Origin: Desulfamplus sp.
Lineage (GTDB): Bacteria; Desulfobacterota; Desulfobacteria; Desulfobacterales; Desulfobacteraceae
DNA length: 30,540 nucleotides
Reading direction: 5' to 3'
NCBI GenBank assembly: GCA_015232935.1
Contig: JADFYT010000005.1
Span: 1-30,540, forward strand
The notes under the pieces are model-generated. The model saw nothing but the letters and a program-made list of their open reading frames with translations, had not been told where the DNA came from and made no database searches. A program made the translations under genes and the position numbers. Below are positions 8,817 to 16,105 of this stretch, in pieces (the stretch's first letter is position 1; every line of letters begins with the position of its first letter).

Positions 8817-8893
8817 ACATCCTTCTGAACTGACCAAAACAAATATTTTTATGGAATGCATTAGTGTTTATAACAATATGACCAACTACAATT

Positions 8894-10522
8894 ATGAATA
8901 ACAATAAAGACAGGGAAATAACCAAAATAGTCTGTTGCTGTGCATTTAACAACTCCTGTGTTTCAGAGTATCTACATAAAAAAGATAGATATCTGATTAA
9001 ATTATGCAGCGAGCCTGATATGCTTGAGCAAGTGGTTGACTCCATACATCCTGACATTATCATTATTGACTGTACAGGAGGGGGAGGAGTACCAGGTGCA
9101 ACTGCGACAGGAGAGACTCAACCTGAAGAGACACTTGTAGATGGTCTTGATTTTCAACCTGAAGAGGCACTTGATCCTTTTGATGCGGCTGACTCTCAAA
9201 ATACGAAAAACATAAATGAAAATACTAAAAACATTAAAAGCATAGACCATACACAAACTGTAGACAATACAGAAATTGTAATTGAACTCCAGGATATTGC
9301 CGATATCCGGTTTCAAAATACAGGCAATGAAAAAAAAAACATGCCCGTTATCATGCCTGAGTATCTGCCTGATCATCCGCATATATTTAATATTGCACAC
9401 AAGGGTCAGATAATATTTTTATTTGACGCTGATCCTGGCACGGAGGTTAAAGTCAGATGTCTTGAAAACAGATGTGATGTAATGGTCGCACCTTTCCCCT
9501 TTGAAGAGCTTGATTTCAGAATAAGACTTCATACAAACCAGAGGGAGTTGAACCAGAGAGTCTTATGGCACAAAGCGACTCTTGACCGTGCACTTGAGCA
9601 TATTGATAAACTCAAACATATCATTTTTGATACAAGAGAAGAATTTTCAAGAGAAAAGGAGCTTGCCTACAACTCTCTTAAACAGATCAATATCATGAGT
9701 AACGAACGGCATATCCTGAAAAAAAAACTTCACTCCTCTAATGCAAATCTGTCTGAAAATATAAAGGGAATCAATGCCTTTTTATGTAGCATGGTCGAGT
9801 CAAGGAGTGAATCAAAAAAGGGACATTCCAAAAGAGTGGCAGAGATTTCAGAGTATGTAGCGGATAAAATAGGACTTGAGCCTCATGCCGTTAAGATTTT
9901 AAGAAAGGCTGCCATGCTCCATGAGGTCGGAACAATGCTCATCCCCTCGTCCATAATGAACAAAGAGCCATCCCAGTGGTCAGAATATGAAAAGAACATG
10001 ATGATGCTTCATCCATCAAATGGAGCGGCATATTTAGAGCAGTGTCCGGGATTTGAAAAGATCGCCAGAACAATACGCTATCTTCATGAAAATTCTGATG
10101 GAACCGGCTTGCCTGAAGGGTTGAAAAAAAGATATATTCCTCTGGCTTCCAAGATACTTGCCGGTGCTGACGTTCTGGATCAGATATGGATCGACCATCC
10201 CCATGCCTCTGTTGACAGGCTTATGGAGATTCTCGAAGAGTATTCAGGATCACGTTTAGATCCCTCTATTGTCAATTTTCTTGAAAAATATGTTGTCAAT
10301 GTCTTAAGTCCTCAGATAAACAATAATCCTGTCAGGCTAAAAGAGATCGCTGTTTATCAGCTAAAGCCCGGAATGGTTATGGGAAGCGGACTTTTTACAA
10401 AAACAGGAACCAAACTCTTTTCTGCCGGGACGGTGCTGACTCAGGATTTGATAAGTATGCTGGAAAAGTACACAAGAGAATATCCGGTTGATGAAACTGT
10501 ATTTATAAAAGTAGATTTGTAA
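8894..10522 (+). CDS. HD-GYP-type protein with degenerate active site and interrupted receiver-like domain
   Basis: The 542-residue protein has a C-terminal HD-GYP domain (about 290-450); canonical members degrade c-di-GMP. Here the HD dyad reads His343-Glu344 (LHEVG rather than LHDIG), the usual HHE motif reads LHE (His398-Glu399), and GYP reads GLP (405-407). So the activity is doubtful, though the fold (GHSKRVAEIS, DGTGLPEG) is clear. The N-terminal residues 1-60 (ending DIIIIDC) and about 165-215 (QIIFLFDADPG to APFPFEELDFRI) look like the two halves of a response-regulator receiver fold split by about 90 residues of acidic, Asn/Thr-rich sequence. A coiled coil (about 220-285) connects to the HD-GYP part. 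A short C-terminal domain (about 475-542) follows. It lies 16 nt before motA, suggesting a role in motor control. The ribosome site is weak. Confidence 0.82.
   Translation: MNNNKDREITKIVCCCAFNNSCVSEYLHKKDRYLIKLCSEPDMLEQVVDSIHPDIIIIDCTGGGGVPGATATGETQPEETLVDGLDFQPEEALDPFDAADSQNTKNINENTKNIKSIDHTQTVDNTEIVIELQDIADIRFQNTGNEKKNMPVIMPEYLPDHPHIFNIAHKGQIIFLFDADPGTEVKVRCLENRCDVMVAPFPFEELDFRIRLHTNQRELNQRVLWHKATLDRALEHIDKLKHIIFDTREEFSREKELAYNSLKQINIMSNERHILKKKLHSSNANLSENIKGINAFLCSMVESRSESKKGHSKRVAEISEYVADKIGLEPHAVKILRKAAMLHEVGTMLIPSSIMNKEPSQWSEYEKNMMMLHPSNGAAYLEQCPGFEKIARTIRYLHENSDGTGLPEGLKKRYIPLASKILAGADVLDQIWIDHPHASVDRLMEILEEYSGSRLDPSIVNFLEKYVVNVLSPQINNNPVRLKEIAVYQLKPGMVMGSGLFTKTGTKLFSAGTVLTQDLISMLEKYTREYPVDETVFIKVDL
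9119..9190 (+). repeat. 36-nt in-frame direct repeat in the receiver insert
   Basis: CAACCTGAAGAG occurs at 9119-9130 and again at 9155-9166, with similarity continuing for seven more bases (18 of the first 19 match). The copies encode QPEETLVDG and QPEEALDPF. A second short repeat encodes NTKNI twice just downstream. Confidence 0.75.
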
Positions 10523-10538
10523 AATTTGGAGTAAAAAT

Positions 10539-11300
10539 ATGGATCTTGCGACAATTATTGGTATAGTGTCAGGACTTGGATTTATTGCGGGAACTATTCT
10601 TCTTGGCAGCAGTCTTTTGCTTTTTTGGGATACCCCTTCGGTTGTTATTGTTTGCGGGGGTACTGTGGCCGGTCTTTTTGTAGCCTTTCCTCTCAAGGAT
10701 GTTCTGGGGCTTATCAAGGTAACCATGAGGCTCTTCATATTTAAAATTGAAAAACCGGAAAATATTGTCGGCAATCTGGTAGAGATCTCCAACAAGGCCA
10801 GAAAAGGCGGGCTGCTATCTATTGAGGCTGATATAAAAAATGCTACTGATCCCTATCTTGCCAAAGCCTTGCAAATGACCGTGGATGGAGTCAAGACAGC
10901 AGATATTGCCGCTATTATGCAGAGTAAAATGACCACGATAAAAAATCAGCTTAAAGGAGGGGCTGCAATGTACTCAACGCTTGGTTCTGTAGCACCTGCT
11001 TTCGGCATGATCGGAACACTTGTCGGGCTTGTACAGATGCTTGCCAACCTTGATGATCCGTCCAGTATCGGTCCTTCAATGGCTGTGGCCATGATCACCA
11101 CATTTTATGGTGCCATTCTTGCCAATCTTTTTTTTAACCCCATGTCGAACAAGCTTAAAATTCGTGCTGATGAAGAAATTTCCAATATGAACATCATTTA
11201 TGAAGGGGTGCTTTCAATCAGGGAGGGAGAACATCCAAGATTGATGGAAGACAAGCTCAGTGTCTACCTTGGCCCTAACTATACGCCCAAGGAAGGGTAA
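10539..11300 (+). CDS. motA: Flagellar motor stator protein MotA/PomA
   Basis: MotA forms the pentameric ring of the stator that couples ion flow to rotation of the flagellum. The protein is 253 residues with four membrane helices: about 5-25 (IIGIVSGLGFIAGTILL), 30-50, 148-170 (APAFGMIGTLVGLVQML) and 180-200. The family loop PSSIGPSMAVAMITTFYGA is present. The cytoplasmic part lies between helices 2 and 3. The start follows GGAG with good spacing. motB begins 5 nt after the stop, so the two are one operon, and the HD-GYP-like gene ends 16 nt upstream. Overall sequence fits the MotA/PomA group used by Desulfobacterota; proton or sodium use cannot be read with certainty. Confidence 0.95.
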   Translation: MDLATIIGIVSGLGFIAGTILLGSSLLLFWDTPSVVIVCGGTVAGLFVAFPLKDVLGLIKVTMRLFIFKIEKPENIVGNLVEISNKARKGGLLSIEADIKNATDPYLAKALQMTVDGVKTADIAAIMQSKMTTIKNQLKGGAAMYSTLGSVAPAFGMIGTLVGLVQMLANLDDPSSIGPSMAVAMITTFYGAILANLFFNPMSNKLKIRADEEISNMNIIYEGVLSIREGEHPRLMEDKLSVYLGPNYTPKEG

Positions 11301-11305
11301 TCGAG

Positions 11306-12121
11306 ATGGCCGAGGATAATCTGTCTGAGGCAGAAGGCCCTGTAATTCAACCCCCACCTCCCGAGGAGCAGGATTGCCCGGCCGGTGCTCCTGAATGGAT
11401 GGCAACCTTTTCCGATCTTGTTACACTGCTTATGTGTTTTTTTGTATTGATGTATGCCATGAGCACAACCCAGCAGGAGACATTTAAAGAGCTTGTTGAG
11501 TCCATGCGAAGTGCTTTGGGTATCGCGACTGTGCCGGAAGCTGGAAACAGGGAAGGCTTGACCATGCATGCGGTGCCATCAGAAACTCCTGCTGAACAGC
11601 AGAAGGTTGACGAGATGGGCGGAATGATACAAAAAGACCTTGAAGAGGTTGTAAGCGAGATAAGAGAGCTTGTAATGTTCAACAAGCTTGGCGGGCTTGT
11701 AACAGCCTCACAGGGTGATGCGGGTGCCGTTATTACCATGACTGACATGCTGCTGTTTGAGAAGGGAGGTGCACAGCTTTCGGAAATGGGGATAGATATT
11801 CTTAGAAAAATTGCTTCTGTACTTGCAAGGCTTGCCTATCATGTCAAGGTTAAGGGACATACCGATAATGTTGAGATTAACTCCGAGAAATATCCATCCA
11901 ACTGGGAGCTTTCGTCAGCCAGAGCAAGTGCTGTTACACGCCTGCTTGTAGAGAACGGTGTTAATCCAAAGTATATTTCTGCTGAAGGATATGCCGAGTA
12001 TGTGCCTGTTGCAACCAATGACACGGAAGAGGGAAGATCAAGGAACCGAAGAGTTGAAATAGTTTATGACAGAGATGTGATTGCCCGCGATTTTGAGGGT
12101 GTTTATAAAACAAAAAAATGA
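11306..12121 (+). CDS. motB: Flagellar motor stator protein MotB
   Basis: MotB anchors the stator to peptidoglycan and carries the ion-binding Asp. The 271-residue protein has a Pro/Glu-rich cytoplasmic start and one membrane helix at about 38-55. The ion-binding Asp37 is in the motif WMATFSDLVTLLMCFFVL. A periplasmic linker follows, then an OmpA-like peptidoglycan-binding domain (about 150-255). Typical residues of that domain are VKGHTDNVEI, WELSSARA and GRSRNRRVEI. The start ATG is 5 nt after motA with a GAAGGG-type ribosome site overlapping the motA end. No clear intrinsic terminator follows; an A-run/T-run pair just after the stop could form only a very weak AT hairpin. Confidence 0.95.
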   Translation: MAEDNLSEAEGPVIQPPPPEEQDCPAGAPEWMATFSDLVTLLMCFFVLMYAMSTTQQETFKELVESMRSALGIATVPEAGNREGLTMHAVPSETPAEQQKVDEMGGMIQKDLEEVVSEIRELVMFNKLGGLVTASQGDAGAVITMTDMLLFEKGGAQLSEMGIDILRKIASVLARLAYHVKVKGHTDNVEINSEKYPSNWELSSARASAVTRLLVENGVNPKYISAEGYAEYVPVATNDTEEGRSRNRRVEIVYDRDVIARDFEGVYKTKK

Positions 12122-12145
12122 GGGTTAATATACATTTTTTTTTCT

Positions 12146-12230
12146 AATTCACGTGATGTGCAACTTTGAATTGAACACCCTGTAATGTCGCTAAGTAAGC
12201 TTTCTTATATTGTTGCACATCACGTTAATT
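12146..12230. repeat. 85-bp element with 19-bp terminal inverted repeats
   Basis: AATTCACGTGATGTGCAAC (12146-12164) and GTTGCACATCACGTTAATT (12212-12230) are reverse complements at 18 of 19 positions, with a 47-nt centre. The 9-bp word TAATTCACG also occurs directly at 12145-12153 and 12226-12234, overlapping the arm ends. It lies in the 280-nt gap between motB and the HTH-EIIA gene, where I see no other gene. It could be a small MITE-like element or a long regulatory hairpin. Confidence 0.75.
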
Positions 12231-12401
12231 CACGACGATCATCCATAGTGTGCTTTCAAAGTTTGACTGTCGGGTAAAAAAACAGTTGGGATATTGAATG
12301 GCCTGAGACTCCATCCGACAATTTTAACTTGAAGAAGTCTGAATAATATTTTCAAAAATGCAGGCCTGTAACAAGACTCTCTATTGCTGGAGGTTTTATC
12401 A

Positions 12402-13091
12402 ATGAGACGTTCATTAACTGAAATTGCCAATGATCTTGGACTGAATTTAGATACATTGGATCGCTGGATCAGACAGGGAAAAATTCCTGTGAATAAACAG
12501 GGAAATATGGGGCTTTTCAACGAATCCGAACTTAACAGGTGGGCTGAAAAGCAAAGAAAAACACCGATGACTCCTGATGATGATCAAGATGTTCAAAAAG
12601 GGGCTCAAAATGATAATACCTTATGCTCAAGACCGCTTTTTTCCGCTTTAAAAAGAGGTGGTATATTCAGCAATATTCCAGGAAAAAGCAAAGATGAAGC
12701 CATTAAGTCAGTGGTTGATCTTGTTCCTGATTTTCCTGAAAAAAACAGTGCTGAAATCTATAATCAACTTATGGAAAGAGAAAAACTTGCGTCAACCGGT
12801 ATTGGACAGGGGGTAGCGATACCTCACCCAAGAAATCCTCTTAACCAGGGGGGTATTGAACCCATGATTGTCACCTGTTTTCTTCAGAACAGCATTGACT
12901 TTGACGCAATTGATGACAAGCCTGTATCAGTCATGTTTCTTATTTTGAGTCCTACGGTGGAACATCATCTTGATTTGCTCTCCAGACTCTCTTTTTGCCT
13001 GAGGGATAGAGACTTTATGTCATTTGTCCGGCAAAAACCTGATGCGGACTCATTCCTTATCAGAATAAAAGAGATGGAAAACATGATTTGA
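12402..13091 (+). CDS. Excisionase/MerR-like helix-turn-helix fused to PTS EIIA (PtsN-type) domain
   Basis: Residues 1-55 form a small DNA-binding helix-turn-helix of the excisionase/MerR type (LTEIANDLGLNLDTLDRWIRQGKIP). After an Asp/Gln-rich linker, residues about 75-225 match PTS EIIA type 2 (fructose/nitrogen PTS). Its phosphorylated histidine is His142 in GVAIPHPRNP. The start is set at ATG 12402 because GGAGG (12389-12393) lies 8 nt before it; the in-frame TTG at 12384 has no such site. The protein has 229 residues. No EI, HPr or EIIBC gene is in the window, so this is probably a phosphorylation-sensing regulator rather than a sugar-uptake component. Such HTH-EIIA proteins occur in deltaproteobacterial-type genomes. 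Its targets are unknown. Confidence 0.85.
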   Translation: MRRSLTEIANDLGLNLDTLDRWIRQGKIPVNKQGNMGLFNESELNRWAEKQRKTPMTPDDDQDVQKGAQNDNTLCSRPLFSALKRGGIFSNIPGKSKDEAIKSVVDLVPDFPEKNSAEIYNQLMEREKLASTGIGQGVAIPHPRNPLNQGGIEPMIVTCFLQNSIDFDAIDDKPVSVMFLILSPTVEHHLDLLSRLSFCLRDRDFMSFVRQKPDADSFLIRIKEMENMI

Positions 13092-13116
13092 CCTCTTCGT
13101 AAAAAAAACAGTCCTT

Positions 13117-13148
13117 TAGGAATGAGTCAGAAATAACATTCCTATTTT
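13117..13148 (+). terminator. Weak hairpin terminator after the HTH-EIIA gene
   Basis: TAGGAATG (13117-13124) and CATTCCTA (13137-13144) form a perfect 8-bp stem with a 12-nt loop, followed by TTTTA. The T-run is short, so termination would be partial. Confidence 0.5.
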
Positions 13149-13183
13149 ACCGTGAAAATGACTATCATTTTTATATTTGGGGG

Positions 13184-13203
13184 TGATTGATACATGTCAA
13201 TCA
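13184..13203. promoter_or_regulatory. 20-bp palindrome, possible operator
   Basis: TGATTGA (13184-13190) and TCAATCA (13197-13203) flank a 6-bp centre that is itself nearly palindromic. It lies about 125 nt before the ClC gene and just after the HTH-EIIA terminator, which suits a protein-binding site. The binding protein is unknown. Confidence 0.35.
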
Positions 13204-13302
13204 TGCCCGTTTAGAATCTATATACACCGTCCTTCAAGGGCTTATGTATTCTGAAATTACCAGGTTATTTAAAACCGCTTCCTTAAAAAGGAAAGAGGCA
13301 AT

Positions 13303-13332
13303 ATGATTGACAAAAAAGAAACAGCATTATGA
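13303..13332 (+). CDS. Nine-residue leader peptide ORF coupled to the ClC gene
   Basis: ATG at 13303 is preceded closely by the purine-rich AGGAAAGAGG (13289-13298), the best ribosome site in this gap. The frame reads MIDKKETAL and stops at TGA 13330-13332, which overlaps the ClC start ATG (13329-13331) as ATGA. The ClC start itself has no Shine-Dalgarno sequence, so ribosomes may reach it by termination-reinitiation. This is inference from arrangement only. Confidence 0.4.
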   Translation: MIDKKETAL

Positions 13333-15062
13333 AAAAACCAACTTCATGGCGATATCCCGGCACGTTTTCCATTTTTATAATGGATGACAGGCTCTTGCTG
13401 ATATGTATGGGCATTATTGTTGGTCTGTGCAGCGGTCTTGCCGCACTTGGTCTTAACAACGCCCTTATCTTTATTATGGAGAGTTTGCACCATTCTCGTA
13501 ACTACTGGTGGGCATTTCTCCTGCCGGCAGCCGGAGCCATGTGTTCCTCCCTTTTTCTTCACAATATAATGAAGGATGGATCAGGTCATGGTGTGCCTGA
13601 GGTGATTTACAGCGTTTCAAAGTACGGTGGGCTTATTCGGCTTCGTTCCATTATTTCACGGCTTGTATCAAGTTGCCTTACCATAGGAAGTGGGGGATCT
13701 GCCGGGCCTGAGGCTCCTGTGGTGGTAAGCGGTGCCGCGATCGGGTCAAATATTGCCCGTTTTTTTTCTCTTAACGACAGGCAGCGTATCACTCTGGTGG
13801 GATGCGGTGCTGCCGGAGCCATAGCCTCTATTTTCAATGCTCCTCTGACAGGAATTATCTTTACCATGGAGATCATTTTAGGTGAGTGGTCAATGGTAAA
13901 TATTATTCCCATTGCAGTTGCAGCGGTTGCAGGTGCCGAGATAAGCAGGACACTCAGAGGTAATATCATTGCTTTTGAGAGCAGCATTGATTTTAATATA
14001 AGCCACCCGGATCTCTTTGCCTGCGTGGGACTTGCTCTGTTCGCCTCCATCGCTTCGGTGCTCTTTACAAGAACTTTGAGAACAATGCATAAAATTTCCA
14101 AAAAAACAGATATTCCTTTCTGGTTAAAAGCCGCTTTGGGAGGGGCTGCTGTGGGTATTCTCGGTTTTTTTGTTCCTGAGGTTATGGGAGAGGGGTATCA
14201 CGCAATTGACCAGATGATAGAGGGAACATTTAAAGGAGGCATTGCCATTGCGGCCATTGGCTGTCTGGCAAAAATTCTTGCCACATCAATGACTCTTGGC
14301 TGGGGGGGATCTGGTGGTATTTTTGCCCCAAGTCTGGTTATTGGCAGTTTTACAGGACTTGCATACCACAGGTTGATTTTTCTTGTATTTCCCTCAATCA
14401 ACTGGGTAAACGAGGGATGCTTCGCGCTTTTGGGTATGGCCGGGATGATCAGCGGCATTCTTCAGGCACCTTTGACAGGGATTTTTCTGATTCTTGAGAT
14501 TACAGGCAGTTATGAGGTTATGCTTCCCCTTATTATTGTCTCTGCTCTTTCCACAACCATTACTCATTATGCGGAACCAGCCTCTTTTTACCTTAAAGAG
14601 CTGACTGAAAAAGGGCAGCTCTTGAGGCCCGGAACAGACTCCAGGGTTCTTGCTGATATAAGCATCAGGGAGGTCATTGAAAAAGACTGTATTCCTGTAT
14701 ATCCTGATATGCTGCTAAGAGACCTGATTTATAAGGTAAAACAATCCACGAGAAATTACTTTCCGGTGGAAGACCATGAGAGTGGAGAGTTTTTGGGCAT
14801 GATTCAGTTAGACCATATAAAGCCTTATATATTTAATAACCTGATGTATGATACCGTGCTTGTGGAGCAGATTATGGATGCCAACCCTGACACGGTTGAA
14901 GATGATGATGATCTTTCAGATGTGCTCCGCAAGATGGATATGAAGAAGTGCTTCAGCCTTCCGGTCATCTCCAATGGTAAATTTGTTGGTATGGTCTCCA
15001 AAGCTACTCTTCTTGACAAGTACAGAGATGAGTTGAATGTTCAGACATCCCACGCTTTTTAG
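13329..15062 (+). CDS. ClC-family chloride channel or Cl-/H+ antiporter with CBS pair
   Basis: The 577-residue membrane protein has the ClC fold (about residues 15-420) and a cytoplasmic pair of CBS domains (about 435-570). The three chloride-site motifs are visible: GSGHGVPEV near residue 80, GSGGSAGPEAPVV near 120 (aligning with GREGP, gating Glu kept, the flanking Arg replaced by Pro), and GWGGSGGIFAPSLVIG near 325. About ten or more hydrophobic helices can be traced. CBS domains commonly bind adenine nucleotides and adjust gating. The start is ATG 13329, coupled to a nine-codon leader; ATG 13380 is a later alternative without a ribosome site. Whether it is a channel or exchanger cannot be settled here. 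Confidence 0.9.
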   Translation: MKKPTSWRYPGTFSIFIMDDRLLLICMGIIVGLCSGLAALGLNNALIFIMESLHHSRNYWWAFLLPAAGAMCSSLFLHNIMKDGSGHGVPEVIYSVSKYGGLIRLRSIISRLVSSCLTIGSGGSAGPEAPVVVSGAAIGSNIARFFSLNDRQRITLVGCGAAGAIASIFNAPLTGIIFTMEIILGEWSMVNIIPIAVAAVAGAEISRTLRGNIIAFESSIDFNISHPDLFACVGLALFASIASVLFTRTLRTMHKISKKTDIPFWLKAALGGAAVGILGFFVPEVMGEGYHAIDQMIEGTFKGGIAIAAIGCLAKILATSMTLGWGGSGGIFAPSLVIGSFTGLAYHRLIFLVFPSINWVNEGCFALLGMAGMISGILQAPLTGIFLILEITGSYEVMLPLIIVSALSTTITHYAEPASFYLKELTEKGQLLRPGTDSRVLADISIREVIEKDCIPVYPDMLLRDLIYKVKQSTRNYFPVEDHESGEFLGMIQLDHIKPYIFNNLMYDTVLVEQIMDANPDTVEDDDDLSDVLRKMDMKKCFSLPVISNGKFVGMVSKATLLDKYRDELNVQTSHAF

Positions 15063-15172
15063 GTTTTTTCAATATGGTAACGATATTCTAAATAATAATC
15101 AGATAACCTGCACGGTCGGAGCGTGGTATTGGCTCTCGGCTGCAAACAAGAATGAAAATCATATAATCACGG

Positions 15173-15184
15173 CTCTTTAAAGAG
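15173..15184. promoter_or_regulatory. Perfect 12-bp palindrome before the isochorismatase-family gene
   Basis: CTCTTTAAAGAG lies 32 nt before the start codon, between an AT-rich stretch (ATATAATC, 15161-15168) that could be a -10 region and the ribosome site. It might be an operator; short palindromes also arise by chance. Confidence 0.2.
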
Positions 15185-15216
15185 ACTTTAACATAAAAAA
15201 GAGGGAGAAAAAAGGT

Positions 15217-15768
15217 ATGTTTTCAAAAGAAAATACAGTGTTGATTCTAATTGATGTTCAGGGCAATCTTGCAAGGTTGATGCATGACAAGGATGATCTG
15301 TTTGCTTCACTTCAAACGTTGATCAAGGGGATGTCTATTCTTGAAGTGCCTGTCATATGGATGGAACAGATTCCTGAAAAACTTGGTGCCACAATTCCTG
15401 AAATAGCGTCTTTAATGCAGGAGTTGATGCCGGATGTAAAGCCAATTGCCAAAAAATCCTTCAGTTGCTACGGCAATTCACAGTTTATGGAAAAATTAAA
15501 TGCCATTAACAGAAAACAGGTACTTTTGGCTGGAATTGAGACTCATATATGTCTATATCAGACAGCTGTTGATCTGCTTGATGCCGGATATGAAGTGCAG
15601 GTAGTTTCAGATTGTGTCTCGTCAAGAACAAAGGCAAATAAAAAAACTGGAATCAAACGGATTGTTCAGGCAGGTGGTGCTGCAACCAGTACAGAGATGA
15701 TAATTTTTGAACTGATGAAGGCTGCTGAAGGTGATGCATTCAAAAAAATGGTCAAGGTTGTCAAGTGA
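15217..15768 (+). CDS. Isochorismatase-family cysteine hydrolase (YcaC/nicotinamidase-related)
   Basis: This 183-residue cytoplasmic hydrolase belongs to the isochorismatase-like superfamily. The catalytic triad is visible: Asp13 in LILIDVQGN, Lys at 79 or 80 in IAKKSFSCYGN, and nucleophile Cys112 in GIETHICLYQTA. The cis-peptide-type segment AGIETH before the Cys and the VVSDCVSSR strand fit the YcaC-like branch. The start has a strong GAGGGAG ribosome site. It stands alone between two gaps and is followed by a clear terminator, so it is probably transcribed singly. The substrate cannot be deduced: members act on nicotinamide, isochorismate, carbamoyl sarcosine and others. Confidence 0.85.
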   Translation: MFSKENTVLILIDVQGNLARLMHDKDDLFASLQTLIKGMSILEVPVIWMEQIPEKLGATIPEIASLMQELMPDVKPIAKKSFSCYGNSQFMEKLNAINRKQVLLAGIETHICLYQTAVDLLDAGYEVQVVSDCVSSRTKANKKTGIKRIVQAGGAATSTEMIIFELMKAAEGDAFKKMVKVVK

Positions 15769-15837
15769 ATATGATTAAATCACTGAAATAGTACGGATAA
15801 TTTACCATGAAAATACATTTTGATGTTCATGATCCGG

Positions 15838-15873
15838 TATGGCCTTATAACGGCCATAAATTTTTATTATTTT
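15838..15873 (+). terminator. Rho-independent terminator after the isochorismatase-family gene
   Basis: TATGGCC (15838-15844) and GGCCATA (15852-15858) form a perfect 7-bp stem with a 7-nt loop, followed by a T-rich tract. It separates the hydrolase gene from the riboswitch transcript just downstream. Confidence 0.8.
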
Positions 15874-15881
15874 GATTTTGA

Positions 15882-15910
15882 TTGACATCTTTTTGTACAG
15901 CGTTTAATTT
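15882..15910 (+). promoter_or_regulatory. Sigma-70-like promoter for the riboswitch-flagellar transcript
   Basis: TTGACA at 15882-15887 is a perfect -35 box. TAATTT at 15905-15910 (17-nt spacing) or the overlapping TTTAAT at 15903-15908 would be the -10 box. A start near 15916 would put the riboswitch core almost at the 5' end of the RNA, leaving little room for a P1 stem. That is a reason for caution about the exact start. Confidence 0.5.
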
Positions 15911-15918
15911 AAAACCCA

Positions 15919-16060
15919 ATAGGCAAACTTTCCGAAAGGGAGGGACGCAAAGCTTCCGGCCTAAAGTAATTATAATTTGACGAGCATACTATTCTGTTAT
16001 CTTGTCTTGTTTATGGCTCTTCTCAATTATTATAGTTAATATGGTAGCGGGGCTGCTGAT
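15919..16060 (+). promoter_or_regulatory. Cyclic-di-GMP-I (GEMM-I) riboswitch aptamer with extended P3
   Basis: The conserved core is present in order: AGGCAAAC (15921-15928), a short hairpin with GAAA tetraloop (CCGAAAGGG, 15932-15940), GGGACGCAAAGC (15942-15953), CCGGCCTAAA (15956-15965) and GGTAGCGGGGC (16043-16053). This is the c-di-GMP-I family signature. The base before GCAAAC is G, the type expected for c-di-GMP rather than the G20A cGAMP-sensing variants; that assignment rests on my manual alignment. P3 is much longer than in the Vibrio Vc2 aptamer: TAATTATAAT (15967-15976) pairs with 16029-16038, TTGA with TCAA (16023-16026), and GAGC with GCTC (16016-16019), with a 30-nt apical loop. 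I could not find a convincing P1. The downstream gene encodes a flagellar protein. Confidence 0.88.
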
Positions 16061-16105
16061 AAAATCCTTTCATATTACCATTTTCGCCTTGATTTATCAG
16101 CTTTT
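16055..16105 (+). terminator. Riboswitch expression-platform terminator
   Basis: GCTGATAAAATC (16055-16066) pairs with GATTTATCAGC (16091-16101), an 11-bp stem with one bulge, followed by TTTT. Its 5' arm overlaps the 3' edge of the aptamer, including the C of GGGGCTGC that aligns with the ligand-contacting cytosine. So ligand-bound aptamer and terminator should exclude each other, predicting that c-di-GMP turns the gene on. Confidence 0.65.

Noticed and set aside
8851..8901. A 16-codon ORF overlapping the start of the HD-GYP-like gene
   Set aside because: It resembles the other mini-ORF arrangements but its stop lies inside the gene rather than forming an ATGA, and no ribosome site precedes it.
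16011..16026. A possible sigma-54 promoter (TGGCTC...) upstream of the flagellar gene
   Set aside because: The expected GC of the -12 element is missing, and the bases are explained by the 3' strand of the riboswitch P3 stem.
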